DNA from: Rhodothermales bacterium
GTDB taxonomy: Bacteria > Bacteroidota > Rhodothermia > Rhodothermales > UBA10348
DNA: 41,715 nucleotides
Reading direction: 5' to 3'
Assembly (NCBI GenBank): GCA_024711125.1
Contig: JANJTM010000035.1
Location: 1 to 41,715, forward strand
Shown here: one piece after another, positions 8,141 through 16,402 of the stretch
Layout of the letters: each line of letters opens with the position of its first letter
Position numbering within the stretch: position 1 is the first letter of the stretch
Position numbers and translations under genes: made by a program
The notes under the pieces: generated by a model
Seen by the model: only the letters and a program-made list of their open reading frames with translations
The model's database searches: none
What the model was told of the DNA's origin: nothing

Positions 8141-11100
8141 CTACATGTTCCGCCGGTACTGCCCTCCGACCTCGAACAGCGCCCGGGTGATCTGCCCCAG
8201 CGAACACACGCGCACGGCGTCGAGCAGCACATCGAACACGTTCGCGCCCTCGCGGGCGGCGCGCTGCAGCCGATCGAGCATATCGCCTGACCGGTGTTCG
8301 TTGCGCGCCTGGAACGCGCGCAGGGCCTCGAGCTGGTTGCGCTTCTCGTCGTCGGAAGACCGCATCAGCGGGATGGCTCCCGCGTGCTCCTCTTCGCCCT
8401 CGTGCGGGCGGAAGGTGTTCACGCCCACGATCGGAAGTTCGCCGGTGTGCTTCTTCCGCTCGTAGAGCATCGATTCTTCCTGGATGCGCGAGCGCTGGTA
8501 CATGGTCTCCATCGCGCCGAGCACACCGCCGCGGTCGTTGATGCGCTCGAATTCGGAGAGCACGGCCTCCTCTACGAGGTCGGTCAGCTCGTCGACGATG
8601 AAGGCGCCCTGCAGGGGGTTCTCGTTCTTCGCCAGGCCCAGCTCGCGGTTGATGATGAGCTGGATGGCCATCGCGCGGCGCACCGATTCTTCGGTCGGCG
8701 TCGTGATGGCCTCGTCGTAGGCGTTGGTGTGCAACGAGTTGCAGTTGTCGTAGATCGCGAGCAGGGCCTGGAGCGTGGTCCGGATGTCGTTGAACTGGAT
8801 TTCCTGCGCGTGCAGGCTGCGACCGGACGTCTGGATGTGATACTTGAGCTTCTGGCTGCGATCATTGCCACCGTAGAGATCCCGCATCGCGACGGCCCAG
8901 ATACGCCGGGCGACGCGTCCGATCACCGTGTACTCCGGGTCCATGCCGTTCGAGAAGAAGAACGACAGGTTGGGCGCGAAGTCGTCGACGTCCATGCCGC
9001 GGGCGCGGTAGTACTCGACGTACGTGAAGCCGTTGGAGAGCGTGAACGCGAGCTGTGAAACCGGGTTGGCCCCCGCCTCGGCGATGTGGTAGCCCGAGAT
9101 CGAGACCGAGTAGAAGTTGCGCACGCCGTTCCGGATGAACGACTCCTGCACGTCGCCCATGAGGCGGAGGGCGAACTCGGTCGAGAAGATGCAGGTGTTC
9201 TGCGCCTGGTCCTCCTTGAGGATGTCGGCCTGCACGGTGCCGCGCACGACCGTGAGGGCCTTGGCGCGCAGCATCGCGTATTCGTCGGGCGTGAGCAGCC
9301 CCCAGTCGACGAGGTCGGCGCCGCTCGTGCCGAGCAGGCCGAGTCCCGAGCCGTCGTGACCCGCGGGAAGGGATGATTCCGGCCCGGAGGGGCCCGTCGG
9401 GCGGTACGCCGGGCGGTCGTCGCCGAGCCGGGCCGAGATTTCGACCTCGGCGGCCTCCCAGCGGCCTTCGGAGCGCAGGAACCGCTCGACCTGCTGGTCG
9501 ATCGCCGTGTTCATGAACATGGCGAGCAGCATCGGGGCGGGCCCGTTGATCGTCATCGAGACGCTCGTGGTCGGGTCGCAGAGGTCGAAGCCCGAGTAGA
9601 GCTTCTTCATGTCGTCGAGCGTGCAGATCGACACCCCGGCGTTGCCCACCTTGCCCCAAATGTCGGGGCGCTCGTCCGGATCGAATCCGTAGAGCGTCAC
9701 CGAATCGAACGCGGTCGAGAGGCGGGCCGCCGGCATTCCGACCGAAACGAGGTGGAAACGGCGGTTCGTGCGCTCGGGGCTGCCTTCGCCGGCAAACATG
9801 CGGGTCGGGTCCTCGTTTTCGCGCTTGAACGGGAAGACGCCGGCGGTGAAGGGGAAGTAGCCGGGCAGGTTCTCGAGCAGCGCGAACCGCAGCCGCTCGC
9901 CCGGATCCACGGTGCGGGGAAGTACCACGCGCGGTATGCGCGTTCCGCTGAGCGATTCGACGTGCAGCGGCACGCGGAATTCGCGTCCGCGCACCTCGTA
10001 GGTGAACGCGTCGGCCCGGTACGTGGCGGCCGTCTCGTCCCACTGCTCCAGGATGCGCTTCGATCGGCCGTCGAGCTTCTCCCACCAGTGCCGGACCATC
10101 TCGTCGAGCCGCCCGGCGAGCTGGTCCCGGTCGGCGGGGTTCCACCGCTCGACCTGCTCCCGCGCACCCCGGGCCTCGCCCCACTTGCGCGCGATCGCCA
10201 CCTGGGCCTCGGCCCACGCGCGGTAGCTGCGGCTGGTCTCCGCGATCTCGCCGAGGTACCGCTGCCGCTTGGGCGGAATCAGCGCCTGGCCCTTCGCCGT
10301 GGGCTCGGGCACGCGGTCCCGGTCGTAGATGCGGGACTCGCGGCCGAAGAAGAAGCGCGCGTTCAGGTGGTCGAGCAGGGCGAGGTAGAGCCGCGTCACC
10401 CCCGGATCGTCGAAATGCGACGCCATCGTGGGGTAGACCGGCATGTCGGCCGGGTCGCGGTCGAACGCCGCCCGGTTGCGCTGCAGCTGCTTGCGGATGT
10501 CGCGCAGCGCGTCTTCCGACCCCCGCTTCTCGAACTTGTTGAGCGCCACGAAATCGGCCGCGTCGAGCATGCCGATCTTCTCCAGCTGGGTGGACGCGCC
10601 GTAGTCCTGCGTCATCACGTAGATCGAGCAGTCGACGAGCTCGGTGATCTCGGTGTCCGACTGGCCGATGCCGGCGGTCTCGAGGATCACGAGGTCGAAG
10701 CCGGCCGCACGGCACACGGAGAGCGCGTCCTTCAGCGCCTTCGAGGTGGCACGGTGGGCCTGGCGCGTCGCGAAACTGCGCATGTAGACGCGCTCGGTGT
10801 GCTCGCCGAAGATCGCGTTCATGCGGATGCGGTCACCCAGCAGCGCTCCGCCCGACTTCGGCCGGGTCGGGTCCACCGACAGCACCGCGACGTGCACGTC
10901 GTCGAAATCGTTCAGGAAGCGGCGGACGATCTCGTCGGTCAGCGTCGACTTGCCGGCGCCGCCCGTTCCCGTGATGCCGATGGCGGGCACGGGCTTGAGC
11001 GTGATGCCGACGCGGGCGCCGTCGCCCTGCGAGTCCGGCTCGGCCGGGTGCGGCGCGGCCTCGATCGCCGTCAGGTGCCGCGCCAGGGCCCGCGAGGCGC

Positions 11101-11572
11101 GCCCTCCGAACGACGAGCCGGCCGCCGCGGGTTCGAGCTCGAAATCGCACTCCCGCAGCATCCGGTCGATCATGCCCTGCAGGCCCATCGCCAGGCCGTC
11201 CTCCGGGGAGAAGATGCGGGCGATTCCGTACGCGTGCAGCTCCTCGATTTCGTGCGGAACGATCACCCCGCCGCCCCCGCCGTAGATCCGGATGTGGCCC
11301 GCGCCACGCTCGTCGAGCAGGTCCTTCATGTACTTGAAGAACTCCATGTGTCCGCCCTGGTAGCTCGACACCGCGATGCCCTGCACGTCCTCCTGGATCG
11401 CCGTGTCCACGATCTCGCGCACCGAGCGGTTGTGCCCGAGGTGGATCACCTCGGCGCCGGACGCCTGCAGGATGCGCCGCATGATGTTGATCGCGGCGTC
11501 GTGCCCGTCGAAGAGGCTCGCGGCGGTCACGAAGCGGACCGGGTGCTTGGGGCGGTAGGGAGACGCTTCCAT
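8141..11572 (-). CDS. icmF: Fused isobutyryl-CoA mutase IcmF (B12 domain, G-protein chaperone, mutase)
   Basis: This 1143-residue protein has the three-part IcmF architecture. The N-terminal cobalamin domain shows FDGHDAAI (21-28, with the cobalt-ligand His24) and the Gly run IYGGGGGV (97-104). The MeaB-type GTPase has a P-loop, GTGGAGKST, at 202-210 and [10 protein letters not shown] (297-306). The C-terminal mutase barrel has [24 protein letters not shown] and [15 protein letters not shown]. By motif comparison, methylmalonyl-CoA mutase uses a Tyr and an Arg to hold the substrate carboxylate. Here the matching positions are Phe593 (in RMFAGEG) and Gln791 (in QAQNT), the isobutyryl-type signature. 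It should interconvert isobutyryl-CoA and n-butyryl-CoA with adenosylcobalamin, while the GTPase gates cofactor loading. Residues 700-760 form a Gly/Pro-rich insert within the mutase part. It is transcribed alone. Confidence 0.95.
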   Translation of the reverse strand: MEASPYRPKHPVRFVTAASLFDGHDAAINIMRRILQASGAEVIHLGHNRSVREIVDTAIQEDVQGIAVSSYQGGHMEFFKYMKDLLDERGAGHIRIYGGGGGVIVPHEIEELHAYGIARIFSPEDGLAMGLQGMIDRMLRECDFELEPAAAGSSFGGRASRALARHLTAIEAAPHPAEPDSQGDGARVGITLKPVPAIGITGTGGAGKSTLTDEIVRRFLNDFDDVHVAVLSVDPTRPKSGGALLGDRIRMNAIFGEHTERVYMRSFATRQAHRATSKALKDALSVCRAAGFDLVILETAGIGQSDTEITELVDCSIYVMTQDYGASTQLEKIGMLDAADFVALNKFEKRGSEDALRDIRKQLQRNRAAFDRDPADMPVYPTMASHFDDPGVTRLYLALLDHLNARFFFGRESRIYDRDRVPEPTAKGQALIPPKRQRYLGEIAETSRSYRAWAEAQVAIARKWGEARGAREQVERWNPADRDQLAGRLDEMVRHWWEKLDGRSKRILEQWDETAATYRADAFTYEVRGREFRVPLHVESLSGTRIPRVVLPRTVDPGERLRFALLENLPGYFPFTAGVFPFKRENEDPTRMFAGEGSPERTNRRFHLVSVGMPAARLSTAFDSVTLYGFDPDERPDIWGKVGNAGVSICTLDDMKKLYSGFDLCDPTTSVSMTINGPAPMLLAMFMNTAIDQQVERFLRSEGRWEAAEVEISARLGDDRPAYRPTGPSGPESSLPAGHDGSGLGLLGTSGADLVDWGLLTPDEYAMLRAKALTVVRGTVQADILKEDQAQNTCIFSTEFALRLMGDVQESFIRNGVRNFYSVSISGYHIAEAGANPVSQLAFTLSNGFTYVEYYRARGMDVDDFAPNLSFFFSNGMDPEYTVIGRVARRIWAVAMRDLYGGNDRSQKLKYHIQTSGRSLHAQEIQFNDIRTTLQALLAIYDNCNSLHTNAYDEAITTPTEESVRRAMAIQLIINRELGLAKNENPLQGAFIVDELTDLVEEAVLSEFERINDRGGVLGAMETMYQRSRIQEESMLYERKKHTGELPIVGVNTFRPHEGEEEHAGAIPLMRSSDDEKRNQLEALRAFQARNEHRSGDMLDRLQRAAREGANVFDVLLDAVRVCSLGQITRALFEVGGQYRRNM

Positions 11573-11658
11573 GCGGGGCGCGGGCAGGTTCGGGCGGAAA
11601 CTACGGAGGGACCCGAATGCACGCCCGAGGGGCGGCGAAAGTTCGCTGAGGCCGGAGG

Positions 11659-11725
11659 GCCGGCGGTGCGCCGGCGATCGACGGCCGCGATCGGGGGACC
11701 GTCGCGGGCGCTGAAGCCCCTTTTT
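11659..11725 (+). other. Cluster of inverted repeats in the icmF-ndh divergent region
   Basis: Three short foldbacks follow one another. GCCGGCG/CGCCGGC (11659-11665 with 11669-11675, 3-nt loop) comes first. CGATCG occurs twice around ACGGCCG (from 11674). GGGC/GCCC (11706-11709 with 11716-11719) is followed by C and five T (11721-11725), like a weak intrinsic terminator on the plus strand. They lie upstream of ndh and may belong to its leader or to the icmF 5' region. In such GC-rich DNA, chance pairing is a real alternative. Confidence 0.3.
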
Positions 11726-11809
11726 GGAGACTCGGCGAATCGGGGATTACACTACAACCGCAGGCGCGACGCTTCGTATCGACGGGAGAACGAACGAGGG
11801 AGGTCCCCC

Positions 11810-13081
11810 ATGGAACGGACCGACGGCCCCGGCCCCCACATCGTCGTGATCGGGGGCGGTTTCGCGGGATTGACGGCCGTGCGCCGTCTCGGCCGGCTCC
11901 CGGTGCGCGTAACGCTCGTCGACCGGGAGAACCATCACCTGTTCCAGCCGCTGCTGTACCAGGTGGCGGCGGCGGCGCTCAACCCGAGCGACATCGCGTA
12001 CCCGCTGCGGGCGATCGTGCGCGGGCGCGAGAACGTGCGGGTCCTGCTGGCCGAGGCGCGGCGTGTGGACCTCGCGGCCCGGCGGGTCGAACTGGACAAC
12101 GGCGCGGTCGAGTACGATTGGCTCGTCATCGCGACCGGGGCGCACCACGCGTATTTCGGACACGACGACTGGGCGCGACACGCCCCCGGGCTGAAGACGA
12201 TCGACGACGCGCTCGAAATGCGGCGTCGCATCCTGTTGGCCTACGAAGCCGCCGAGCGGGAGTCGGACCCGGTCGCCCGGGCCGCCTGGCTCCGGTTCGC
12301 GGTCGTCGGCGCGGGCCCAACGGGCGTCGAACTGGCGGGAGCCCTGTCCGAGATCGGCCACCAGGCGCTGGCCGGGGATTACCGGAAAGCCGACACCACG
12401 CGCGTCGAGGTCCTGCTGCTGGAGGGCAGGGAGCGGGTGCTTCCGACCTATCCGGAATCGCTGTCGGAGAAGGCGCAGAGACAGTTGGAGGTCCTTGGCG
12501 TGACCGTGCGCACGCGGGCCTTCGTGACGGCGCTCGACGGAGAGGGACTGAACCTTGGCGACGAGCGCATCGAGGCGCGCACGATCCTCTGGGCGGCCGG
12601 CGTGCAGGCGTCATCCCTCGCCGCGTCCTTGGGCGTACCCGTCGACGCGGCCGGGCGCGTCGTCACGGAGCCCGACCTGTCGATTCCGGGGCACCCGGAG
12701 GTGTTCGTGGCGGGCGATCTTGCGAGCGTGCCCGGCGTGCCGGGGGTGGCGCCCGCCGCGATGCAGGCAGGGCGGTTCGTGGCGCGTGCGATCGAGGCGC
12801 GGGTGGGCGGAAGGGCGCCGGGCGTGTTCCGCTACCGTGACAAGGGCTCGCTCGCGACCATCGGTCGCTCGGCGGCCGTGGCCGATTTCGGCCGCGTTCG
12901 GCTGTCGGGCTTCGCGGCCTGGCTCGGATGGCTGCTCATCCATATCTACTTCCTCGTCGGATTCCGCAACCGGCTGTGGGTCATGGCGGGATGGACGTGG
13001 TCCTACCTGACGTTCCGCCGGGGGGCCCGACTCATCACCCAGCGTGGGCGGCACGGGGCTCTGCCGCGGGTGGCGGGCTGA
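11810..13081 (+). CDS. ndh: Type II NADH:quinone oxidoreductase (NDH-2)
   Basis: This 423-residue flavoprotein oxidises NADH and reduces membrane quinone without pumping protons. The FAD-binding Rossmann loop is IVVIGGGFAG (11-20). The NADH-binding loop is VVGAGPTGVELAG (165-177). HHLFQPLLYQVA (42-53) is the well-conserved NDH-2 segment, and VFVAGDLASV carries the Asp that contacts FAD. The C-terminal stretch around LLIHIYFLVGFRNR is the amphipathic or hydrophobic membrane anchor of the family. The start at 11810 has a good Shine-Dalgarno (GGGAGG, six bases upstream) and begins just before the FAD motif; an open frame extending far upstream is antisense to icmF. Its end overlaps the convergent ric gene by 47 bp. 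Confidence 0.95.
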   Translation: MERTDGPGPHIVVIGGGFAGLTAVRRLGRLPVRVTLVDRENHHLFQPLLYQVAAAALNPSDIAYPLRAIVRGRENVRVLLAEARRVDLAARRVELDNGAVEYDWLVIATGAHHAYFGHDDWARHAPGLKTIDDALEMRRRILLAYEAAERESDPVARAAWLRFAVVGAGPTGVELAGALSEIGHQALAGDYRKADTTRVEVLLLEGRERVLPTYPESLSEKAQRQLEVLGVTVRTRAFVTALDGEGLNLGDERIEARTILWAAGVQASSLAASLGVPVDAAGRVVTEPDLSIPGHPEVFVAGDLASVPGVPGVAPAAMQAGRFVARAIEARVGGRAPGVFRYRDKGSLATIGRSAAVADFGRVRLSGFAAWLGWLLIHIYFLVGFRNRLWVMAGWTWSYLTFRRGARLITQRGRHGALPRVAG

Positions 13082-13769
13082 CGGCCGCAGTTCGCAGGCG
13101 AGCGAATAGCACGTTGTTCTCGAGGTGCACGTGGCGGTGAAGGTCCTCCTCGAATTCCCGGAGGTTCGCGAACGAGGCCCGGTACGTCGCGCATGCCCAG
13201 TCCGGCGGCGTGAAGTCATTGGAAAGGCAGCGGATTTCGGCCATCAGGTCGCCCGCGCGCACGTGCTCTTCTTCGGCACGTCCTAGGCGGTCGGCAACCG
13301 CCGGATCCGCCGAGCGCACCGCCGGAAACAGCACGGTCTCCTCGTACGCCATGTGCGATTCGAGTTCGTCGGCGAGGGCGTCGAACGCCTCGGCGATATC
13401 GACGAGCTCCGGGACGGCGTGCCCGTGGACGCGTGCGACCTTCTGCGTGAAGGCGCGCAGCGGCGGTACCGCCTCCCGCACGTACGTGTGGTGCGTGACC
13501 TCGATGTAGTCCGCGAGGAACGACGGGCTCCAGCGCGACACCATCGACAGCGGATCGGCCGGATCCCGCTCGACGGACGCGAGCGCGCTCGCCACCTGCT
13601 CGACGGACAGGTCCTTCCTGCGGCAGGCCTCGCCGAGCGGCACGCCACCTCCGCAGCAGAATTCAAGACCGTACTGCTTCATGACGCGGGCGCGGCGGTA
13701 GTCTTCGGCCACGAGTTCACCGACGGTGCGCTCGGAAATCGGGAGGGAGGTCTGCAGGGTTTCGCGCAT
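13035..13769 (-). CDS. ric: Iron-sulfur cluster repair di-iron protein (Ric/ScdA/YtfE)
   Basis: This 244-residue protein combines a short ScdA N-terminal domain (GELVAEDYRRARVMKQYGLE, then CCGGG at 38-42) with a hemerythrin-like di-iron domain. Candidate iron ligands are His93/94 (VTHHTY), His139 and Glu143/144 (ESHMAYEET), His169 (EEEHVRAG), and His211/215 with Glu217 (DLHRHVHLE). The family repairs iron-sulfur clusters damaged by nitric oxide or oxidants in the cytoplasm. The last residues are Pro/Ala-rich and encoded antisense to the ndh end, so the two transcripts overlap tail to tail. No Shine-Dalgarno sequence precedes the ATG. Confidence 0.92.
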   Translation of the reverse strand: MRETLQTSLPISERTVGELVAEDYRRARVMKQYGLEFCCGGGVPLGEACRRKDLSVEQVASALASVERDPADPLSMVSRWSPSFLADYIEVTHHTYVREAVPPLRAFTQKVARVHGHAVPELVDIAEAFDALADELESHMAYEETVLFPAVRSADPAVADRLGRAEEEHVRAGDLMAEIRCLSNDFTPPDWACATYRASFANLREFEEDLHRHVHLENNVLFARLRTAAVSPPPAAEPRAAHAG

Positions 13770-13774
13770 GACGA

Positions 13775-13801
13775 ATTAGAGATAGCGGACTAGGTTGTCA
13801 G
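13775..13801 (-). promoter_or_regulatory. Weak candidate promoter for ric
   Basis: On the minus strand, CTGACA (13801-13796) and TCTAAT (13780-13775) each match consensus at 5 of 6 positions, but the spacer is only 15 bases. The -10 ends five bases before the ATG, which would give a nearly leaderless message. Just upstream on the plus strand, AAGATACTT (13806-13814) has AAG/CTT arms and partly resembles an NsrR half-site. That link to NO control is speculative. Confidence 0.25.
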
Positions 13802-13887
13802 GAATAAGATACTTTACCGACGATGAACGCGCGGTGGAGACGGTGCGAAAGTGCCGGGTATCCGCGGATGGGAGCGTGCCTGCAGGA

Positions 13888-13987
13888 CCGTCCCGCGCCC
13901 CGCAGGAGCCATCTCCCCGTGAAGTCGGTCGGAATTGGGTGTCATGCGGGACGGGGAAGAGGATCTCCCCCCCGGAGGCAGTATGCC
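13888..13987 (+). other. Structured region upstream of dsbB with competing pairings
   Basis: The gap between ric and dsbB (13770-14044) has no convincing gene. CCGTCCCGC (13888-13896) is a perfect complement of GCGGGACGG (13946-13954). The overlapping ACGGGGAAGA (from 13951) can instead pair with TCTCCCCGT (13912-13920), so the two folds exclude each other. Smaller hairpins follow: CTCC/GGAG (13965-13977) and GGCA-GTA-TGCC (13977-13987). This is compatible with a regulatory leader for dsbBA, but I recognise no known riboswitch core. Confidence 0.3.
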
Positions 13988-14044
13988 CCCAAGTGCAACG
14001 CGAGTATTTTCCCACCCCGATCCACCCGTCCCGCCGGTTGACCG

Positions 14045-14482
14045 ATGGCCACCGACCCGAACGCGGATTCCGCCCCCTGGACCCTGGTGTTCCTCTGCTG
14101 GCTCATCGCCGCGGTCGGTACGCTCGGAAGCCTGTTCTTCAGCCAGGTGATGGGGCTCGTTCCCTGTTCCCTGTGCTGGGTGCAGCGGATTTTCCTGTTT
14201 CCGCTTGCCATCGTCTTCACGGTGGCACTGTTTCCGCTGGATACCCGTGTGGTGCGGTACGCCGCGCCACTCGCGGCGGGTGGATGGTTGGTGGCTTTTT
14301 ACCAGAACCTCCTCGTGTGGGGCGTCGTGGAAGAGACGCTCAGCCCCTGCCAGGCGGGCGTTTCGTGTTCCGAAGTCGATTTCGCGCTGTTCGGGTTCGT
14401 CACCATCCCGCTGCTTTCGTTGGCAGCCTTCACGGTGATGGCCGGCCTGCTCGTCGCGCTCCAATACAAGGTGTCGAAGTGA
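14045..14482 (+). CDS. Disulfide bond formation protein B (DsbB/BdbC family)
   Basis: This 145-residue membrane protein has four predicted transmembrane helices and no large loops. The first periplasmic side has the quinone-linked pair Cys41-xx-Cys44 in PCSLCWVQRIF. The second loop has Cys102 and Cys108 in CQAGVSC, the short-spaced pair typical of the BdbC branch. It should reoxidise the partner thiol oxidase encoded next and pass electrons to quinone. The start at 14045 has no visible Shine-Dalgarno. The 3' end overlaps the DsbA-like gene by four bases, so the two subunits are coupled. Because this BdbC-type pair is not a classic proteobacterial DsbB, no gene symbol is assigned. Confidence 0.9.
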   Translation: MATDPNADSAPWTLVFLCWLIAAVGTLGSLFFSQVMGLVPCSLCWVQRIFLFPLAIVFTVALFPLDTRVVRYAAPLAAGGWLVAFYQNLLVWGVVEETLSPCQAGVSCSEVDFALFGFVTIPLLSLAAFTVMAGLLVALQYKVSK

Positions 14483-15138
14483 AAAAGGAAAAGCTCGTCA
14501 TCCCCGTCGCGATCCTGCTCGTGGTCGCATTCGCCGTGGGCCGCTACGCATTCAACACCGAGAAGGCCGAGGCGCTCGCCTTCGCGGCCAGCGAGAATTT
14601 CGAGGCGTTCGTTCGTCCGCACGCCCGCGTGTACGGCCCGGCCGACGCGAAGGTCGTGATTATCGAGTTCACCGATCCGGCCTGCGAGACATGCGCGGCA
14701 TTCCATCCGTTCACGCGTCACCTGATGGACCAGCACCCGGGCAAGGTGAAGACCGTCGTGCGCTACGCGCCGTTCCACGGGGGTTCGGACCAGGTCGTGC
14801 GCGCACTCGAGGCCGCCTCCCGGCAGGCCGACTACTGGCAGGTGCTCGAGCTCGTGTTGCAGACCCAGGCCCAGTGGACGCAGAACCACCAGGTGCTCAT
14901 TGACCGCCTTCTGCCCATCCTGGCCCAGGCCGGGCTCGACATGGAACGCCTCCAGGCCGACATGAACGACGGGGCCATCACACAGCTCATCGGGCAGGAC
15001 CTGGCGGACGCCGAGGCGCTCGGCGTCACCAAGACGCCGGGTTTCTTCGTCAACGGCAAGCCGCTCGTGACGTTCGGCTACGAGCCGCTGCAGCAGCTCG
15101 TCGAGGCGGAAGTGCGGGCGCAGTATCCGGCCAACTAG
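14479..15138 (+). CDS. Membrane-anchored DsbA/BdbD-like thiol oxidase
   Basis: This 219-residue protein has an N-terminal basic-hydrophobic segment (KKEKLVIPVAILLVVAFAV), either an uncleaved anchor or a signal peptide. A thioredoxin-fold DsbA domain with a helical insertion follows. The redox site is Cys69-Glu-Thr-Cys72, after FTDPA, and KTPGFFVNG near the C-terminus supplies the cis-Pro loop. It should introduce disulfides into exported proteins and be reoxidised by the DsbB-like partner. The start is GTG at 14479, overlapping the dsbB stop; no closer ATG preserves the anchor. A hairpin-rich repeat array begins directly after its stop codon. Confidence 0.9.
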   Translation: MKKEKLVIPVAILLVVAFAVGRYAFNTEKAEALAFAASENFEAFVRPHARVYGPADAKVVIIEFTDPACETCAAFHPFTRHLMDQHPGKVKTVVRYAPFHGGSDQVVRALEAASRQADYWQVLELVLQTQAQWTQNHQVLIDRLLPILAQAGLDMERLQADMNDGAITQLIGQDLADAEALGVTKTPGFFVNGKPLVTFGYEPLQQLVEAEVRAQYPAN

Positions 15139-15176
15139 GCCGCGTCGGCGCTCCGGGTGGACGTCCGACCCGGCAC

Positions 15177-15384
15177 GTCCTGCCTGCAGGGTAGGACCGA
15201 ATCGGAATCGTCCTCCGGGACAAGCTCCGAACTTCCATTCGGGGGCCGAATCGAAGCAGAACGTCCTTCGAACGGACGCCGAACTTCCATTTGGTGCCTG
15301 AATCGAAGCAGAAGGTCCTTCGAACGGACGCCGAACTTCCATTTGGGGCCTGAATCGAACTGGTGGGTATTTGACCAGGGCGTG
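15177..15384. repeat. 52-bp tandem repeat, subfamily A (three clear copies plus one diverged)
   Basis: Clear copies begin at 15229, 15281 and 15333, exactly 52 bp apart, each opening with GAACTTCCATT. A diverged copy precedes them at 15177. Each unit has two foldbacks. The first is CTTC-x-ATT(C) around a G-rich loop with GAAT-x-GAAG (15232-15256 in the first clear copy). The second is CGTCC/GGACG around TTCGAAC (15262-15278). In the copy at 15333 the second foldback sequence is replaced by CTGGT/ACCAG (15360-15364 with 15374-15378), and pairing is kept. The period is not a multiple of three, so these are not protein repeats in a single frame. Confidence 0.9.
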
Positions 15385-15482
15385 CTCACGCTTGGCCCGG
15401 ATCGGAACTCTACGGTCCGGTCGGACCCATGCAGGGGAAACCGACCCAGTCATCGACCACGACGGTCGCCGGCGGGGCAACA

Positions 15483-15638
15483 GTGCACTTTGGCCCCGGA
15501 AGTGCACAAAACGGCCCTTCAATCGCGCGCATTTGTGCACTTTGGCCCCGGAAGCGCACAAAACGGCCCTTCAAACGGGTGCAGTTGTGCACTTTGGCCC
15601 CGGAAGTGCACAAGACCGCCCTTCAAGCGGGTGCGGAA
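15483..15638. repeat. 52-bp tandem repeat, subfamily B (three copies)
   Basis: Copies begin at 15483, 15535 and 15587, exactly 52 bp apart. Each starts GTGCACTT, has the 9-nt loop TGGCCCCGG, and closes with AAGTGCAC (AAGCGCAC in the middle copy). In the third copy two more base pairs extend the stem outward. The second half is a foldback around CCCTTCAA. Its flanks change from CGG/CGC-like to ACCGCC and GCGGG in the third copy, while pairing persists. The backbone CCTTCRAACGG is shared with subfamily A although the first stem is unrelated, so A and B look like homologous units with exchanged stem sequences. Confidence 0.92.
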
Positions 15639-15757
15639 GCGAGAGAACGGCTCGGCCAGCGCCCGGCCCACCTCCCGCACCGCGCATATTCAGCGACCCG
15701 CGTATCAAATGGCCACGTCACTGCCGTAAGGAGTCGCTCGTGAAGCGTGAACACACC

Positions 15758-16381
15758 CTAGGCCGGCCATGCCACCGCGAGCGCGCATTCGTCGCTGACG
15801 TCGAATGCGACCTGCCACGATTCCCCGTCGTCGGCCCGCACCCGGGCGGTGCCGGCTGGGTCGAAGTGCGCGATGCGCAGTGATTTCGGAGAGTGCCTGA
15901 GGCCCGTGCGACGGCCCTTTAGCACCGACTCCTTGATCGACCAGAGGAGCGCGATGCGGCGATCGACGGGACCGGGCACCGTGTCGGGCAGCGCGGCTTC
16001 ATCCGGCCGCAGCATGAACCGGTACAGGCTCACCGATCGCGGCTTGATGCGCTCCAGATCCACGGCGACCCGATGATCGCCCATGACGGCGACGACGTCC
16101 AGTGCCGAGTGGGAGATCGAGACGTGGAGCCCGGTGCCCGGTACGGCAAGCGAGCCGTCCTCCTCCACGCGAACCTCCACCGCGCCTGCGGAGCATCCCA
16201 CGCGTTCGGCCACGAGGGTTCGGGCGGCAAGCCGCCCGACGGCGAAGGTGGCGCGGCGGTCGTCGTGCCGGAACGAAGCCATGCGCTCGGCCTCTTCCGC
16301 CGACAGCACGGACGCCGCGGCTCTGCGCGTGGCGGCGTCGGCGTGCAGGCGCAGCAGGGCAATCGATGGCGGAAGCGTCAC
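15758..16381 (-). CDS. 4'-phosphopantetheinyl transferase (Sfp-type)
   Basis: This enzyme of about 207 residues moves phosphopantetheine from CoA onto a serine of carrier proteins. Signature motifs are LHVSISHS (85-92), VAVDLERIK (105-113, with the Mg ligands Asp108 and Glu110) and WSIKESVLK (147-155, with Glu151 and Lys155). The N-terminal part [14 protein letters not shown] fits the family. The start is taken as GTG at 16381. Longer in-frame extensions run through the sodA terminator hairpin and into the sodA coding region, and the family N-terminus needs only about 100 residues before SHS. No carrier-protein synthase lies nearby, so the target is unknown. The gene ends at the hairpin array. 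Confidence 0.88.
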   Translation of the reverse strand: MTLPPSIALLRLHADAATRRAAASVLSAEEAERMASFRHDDRRATFAVGRLAARTLVAERVGCSAGAVEVRVEEDGSLAVPGTGLHVSISHSALDVVAVMGDHRVAVDLERIKPRSVSLYRFMLRPDEAALPDTVPGPVDRRIALLWSIKESVLKGRRTGLRHSPKSLRIAHFDPAGTARVRADDGESWQVAFDVSDECALAVAWPA

Positions 16382-16402
16382 GAGACCGCGCAGAAATGGG
16401 AA

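Larger units (their letters stand above)
15139..15757. repeat. Convergent intergenic region filled by 52-bp hairpin repeats (locus 1)
   Basis: These 619 bp separate the stops of the DsbA-like gene (plus) and the phosphopantetheinyl transferase (minus). No credible gene is present. Most of it is repeat units with a 52-bp period (15177-15384 and 15483-15638), joined by diverged units that still fold. The first foldback after the stop is CCGGGT (15153-15158) with ACCCGG (15168-15173) around a 9-nt loop. GGTCC (15414-15418) with GGACC (15423-15427) lies in the linker. From 15640 to 15757 I see nothing recognisable. Confidence 0.85.

Noticed and set aside
9752-11809. N-terminal extension of ndh by 686 codons
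   Set aside because: It is antisense to icmF and lacks the composition of a protein; the NDH-2 fold begins at 11810 behind a good Shine-Dalgarno.
13806-13816. NsrR box upstream of ric
   Set aside because: AAGATACTTTA matches the proteobacterial half-site only partly, and no second half-site at the usual spacing was found; kept only as a remark in the promoter entry.
13823-14041. 72-codon plus-strand frame ending three bases before dsbB
   Set aside because: Arg/Pro/Gly-rich composition, no ribosome site and no recognisable motif; more likely part of a non-coding leader.
15177-15638. CRISPR array
   Set aside because: The unit is regular, but there are no unique spacers between identical repeats. 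The entire 52-bp unit is repeated, both halves fold back, and no cas gene is nearby.
15157-15883. Open reading frames with protein repeats (for example the plus frames from 15157 and 15429, and the minus frame from 15561)
   Set aside because: They run through the repeat units in different frames. 52 bp is not divisible by three, so each copy is read differently. Composition is unlike a protein, and no start is supported by a ribosome site.
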